Shown in pieces: positions 7,712 through 8,278 of a DNA stretch of 8,278 bases. Source of the stretch: Spirochaetaceae bacterium. GTDB taxonomy: Bacteria; Spirochaetota; Spirochaetia; Treponematales; Breznakiellaceae. The first letter of the stretch is position 1. Each line of letters begins with the position of its first letter. The position numbers and the translations under genes are program-made. Below the pieces are notes generated by a model. It worked only from the letters and a program-made list of their open reading frames with translations. It searched no databases and was not told the origin of the DNA. The stretch covers positions 1-8,278 of the forward strand of contig JAIRZA010000104.1 of NCBI GenBank assembly GCA_031267475.1. The letters are read 5' to 3'.

Positions 7712-8025
7712 CGTTTCGACATATATTTACCAGAGTCTTTTACGAAGTCGTACTCGCCGGTTGTCGTGAAAGCCGCAAGCCATTCTTCCTTGCTGTTAAT
7801 GTTTTCATCGGCAAAGGTTATTACCGGCTCGCCCGTTGTGCGGAAAAAGTCGAATTTTTGCGCCGGATAGTCCGACCCGCCGGCGTTAAACTGGACGAAC
7901 ACGCTGTTTGCCTGCGTTTCGTTTATTCCCTGTATAAAGCCTGCTATGTCTTCGCCGGCTTCTCCGCAGGACATTGCCAGCCCAAGCAGCGCCGCTGTAA
8001 GGGCGGCGTAAAGTTTCTTTGTCAT
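7654..8025 (-). CDS. N-terminal, signal-peptide part of phase-variable lipoprotein (123 aa as read)
   Basis: This is the start of the surface lipoprotein gene. ATG 8025 is preceded on the minus strand by a strong AGGAGG at 8033-8038, 7 nt away. The signal peptide MTKKLYAALTAALLGLAMSC has a basic start, a hydrophobic core and a spirochaete-style lipobox LAMSC with cysteine at residue 20. The mature part (about residues 21-104) has no recognised domain; it includes the segments VFVQFNAGG and FDFFRTTGEP and ends in SGKYMSKR. The G14 run then encodes Gly residues after R105. With 14 G the reading continues for 18 more codons and stops at 7654-7656, giving 123 residues. With 13 G a TGA follows the run directly (109 residues). 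With 12 or 15 G it continues into the downstream frame. In the state shown, a short secreted lipopeptide would be made, if anything stable. Confidence 0.83.
   Translation of the reverse strand: MTKKLYAALTAALLGLAMSCGEAGEDIAGFIQGINETQANSVFVQFNAGGSDYPAQKFDFFRTTGEPVITFADENINSKEEWLAAFTTTGEYDFVKDSGKYMSKRGGGGMKPQQYLQNNQTLA
7699..7712 (-). repeat. G14 tract (C14 on + strand) inside the lipoprotein coding region
   Basis: Fourteen consecutive C on the + strand (G on the coding strand) lie between codon 105 (CGG) and the sequence ATGAAACC. This length is well inside the range in which replication slippage is frequent, and it marks exactly the point where the coding frame changes. In-frame lengths are 12, 15 and so on. 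The 15-G state reads R-G-G-G-G-D across the tract, so the protein tolerates length changes in steps of three as added glycines. Confidence 0.95.
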
Positions 8026-8074
8026 AATCGAGCCTCCTGATGACTCTTGTTGAATTATACCGCGCTACTCGCGG
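8026..8074 (-). promoter_or_regulatory. Predicted promoter, ribosome binding site and palindrome of the lipoprotein gene
   Basis: On the minus strand, a perfect TATAAT lies at 8054-8059, about 15 nt upstream of AGGAGG (8033-8038) and 28 nt before the start codon, implying a short leader. There is no convincing -35 hexamer at the usual distance, which hints at an activator or a different requirement. Directly next to the -10 box, an inverted repeat CCGCG-N5-CGCGG spans 8060-8074, in the spacer where a regulator could bind. The palindrome may also be coincidental because the area is GC-rich. Confidence 0.5.
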
Positions 8075-8140
8075 CAGGGAACGCACTGCGAACCCGCGCT
8101 AAGTGTACATAAAAAACTGATTTTGGAAAAGGGCTCGCGT

Positions 8141-8196
8141 TGCCTCATGAAAAATGTTACCGAAAATGGGTCATGCCTCAAATTGAAAATGTTACC
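8141..8196. repeat. Two imperfect direct repeats at the left edge of the insertion sequence
   Basis: The segments TGCCTCA...ATGTTACC occur twice, at 8141-8161 and 8174-8196, offset by 33-35 nt. They share TGCCTCA, an A-rich stretch and AATGTTACC. Repeated motifs of this kind, just outside a transposase gene, are typical of transposase binding sites or IS termini. The exact IS boundary cannot be fixed without the other end; it probably lies between about 8131 and 8155. Confidence 0.55.
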
Positions 8197-8201
8197 CAAA
8201 A

Positions 8202-8231
8202 TATAATAAGGACGCTCGAAGGAGGGCGTCC
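8202..8231 (+). promoter_or_regulatory. Transposase promoter -10 box and hairpin overlapping the ribosome binding site
   Basis: A TATAAT at 8202-8207 reads toward the transposase start; a TTGAAA at 8183-8188 is only 13 nt away and so a poor -35. An 8-bp stem (8210-8217 with 8224-8231, one G-U pair) has a 6-nt loop, and AGGAGG at 8220-8225 lies across the loop and the 3' arm. This would hide the ribosome binding site, a known way for insertion sequences to limit transposase made from outside transcripts. Confidence 0.5.
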
Positions 8232-8233
8232 GG

Positions 8234-8278
8234 ATGGGGTTAAACATGAATCAGAAACAGGCGGTAACACGGGAATAC
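8234..8278 (+). CDS. Start of probable transposase/integrase gene (runs off the window)
   Basis: Only 15 codons are visible. ATG 8234 has AGGAGG at 8220-8225, 8 nt upstream, and gives MGLNMNQKQAVTREY; ATG 8246 in the same frame is an alternative start. The N-terminus resembles integrase-core (DDE) transposases that begin with a K/Q-rich KQAVTxEY stretch before a helix-turn-helix, and the repeats and promoter upstream fit an insertion sequence. That resemblance is from memory of the family and rests on very few residues, so the family (possibly IS481-like) is uncertain. The gene points away from the lipoprotein gene. Confidence 0.5.
   Translation, partial: MGLNMNQKQAVTREY

Overview
The window holds three blocks: a high-affinity branched-chain amino acid type ABC transporter operon on the + strand (1-4462) with an extra lipoprotein gene attached (4464-5714); a convergent minus-strand surface lipoprotein gene (5813-8025) interrupted at a run of 14 G; and the left edge of an apparent insertion sequence that runs off the right end (about 8131-8278). 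The lipoprotein signal peptides with relaxed lipoboxes (LLSAC, LAMSC), intermediate GC content and poly-G tracts suggest a Treponema-like spirochaete, perhaps a host-associated one. This is an inference from style, not from a marker gene.

Region 1 (1-4462) encodes a periplasmic binding protein (5' end outside the window), two permeases (LivH, LivM) and two ATPases (LivG, LivF). Spacing is -1 to +9 nt or shows only small overlap, so the genes look like one translationally coupled transcript. The next gene (4464-5714) starts 1 nt after the livF stop. It encodes a lipoprotein resembling a family 1 extracellular solute-binding protein, which is an unusual passenger for a liv operon.

Region 2 (5715-5812) separates convergent genes and contains a C12 run and a G14 run facing each other around a 41-nt loop. 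This perfect homopolymeric inverted repeat could form a very stable GC stem in either transcript.

Region 3 (5813-8025, minus) is the most interesting part. A start with a strong ribosome binding site, a signal peptide and a lipobox leads into about 105 codons ending at a G14 tract. Beyond the tract the original frame stops after 18 codons. The adjacent frame, however, is open for about 630 codons and has no ATG, GTG or TTG in its first 101 codons. One more G (15) or two fewer (12) joins the halves into a 737-residue lipoprotein with a C-terminal glycine-rich domain. This is the architecture of a slipped-strand, phase-variable (contingency) surface protein, assembled here in an OFF state. A homopolymer sequencing error is the main alternative.

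Region 4 (8026-8278) holds the promoter of that gene, then two imperfect direct repeats, a TATAAT box, a hairpin that includes a Shine-Dalgarno sequence, and the first 15 codons of a probable transposase reading rightward.
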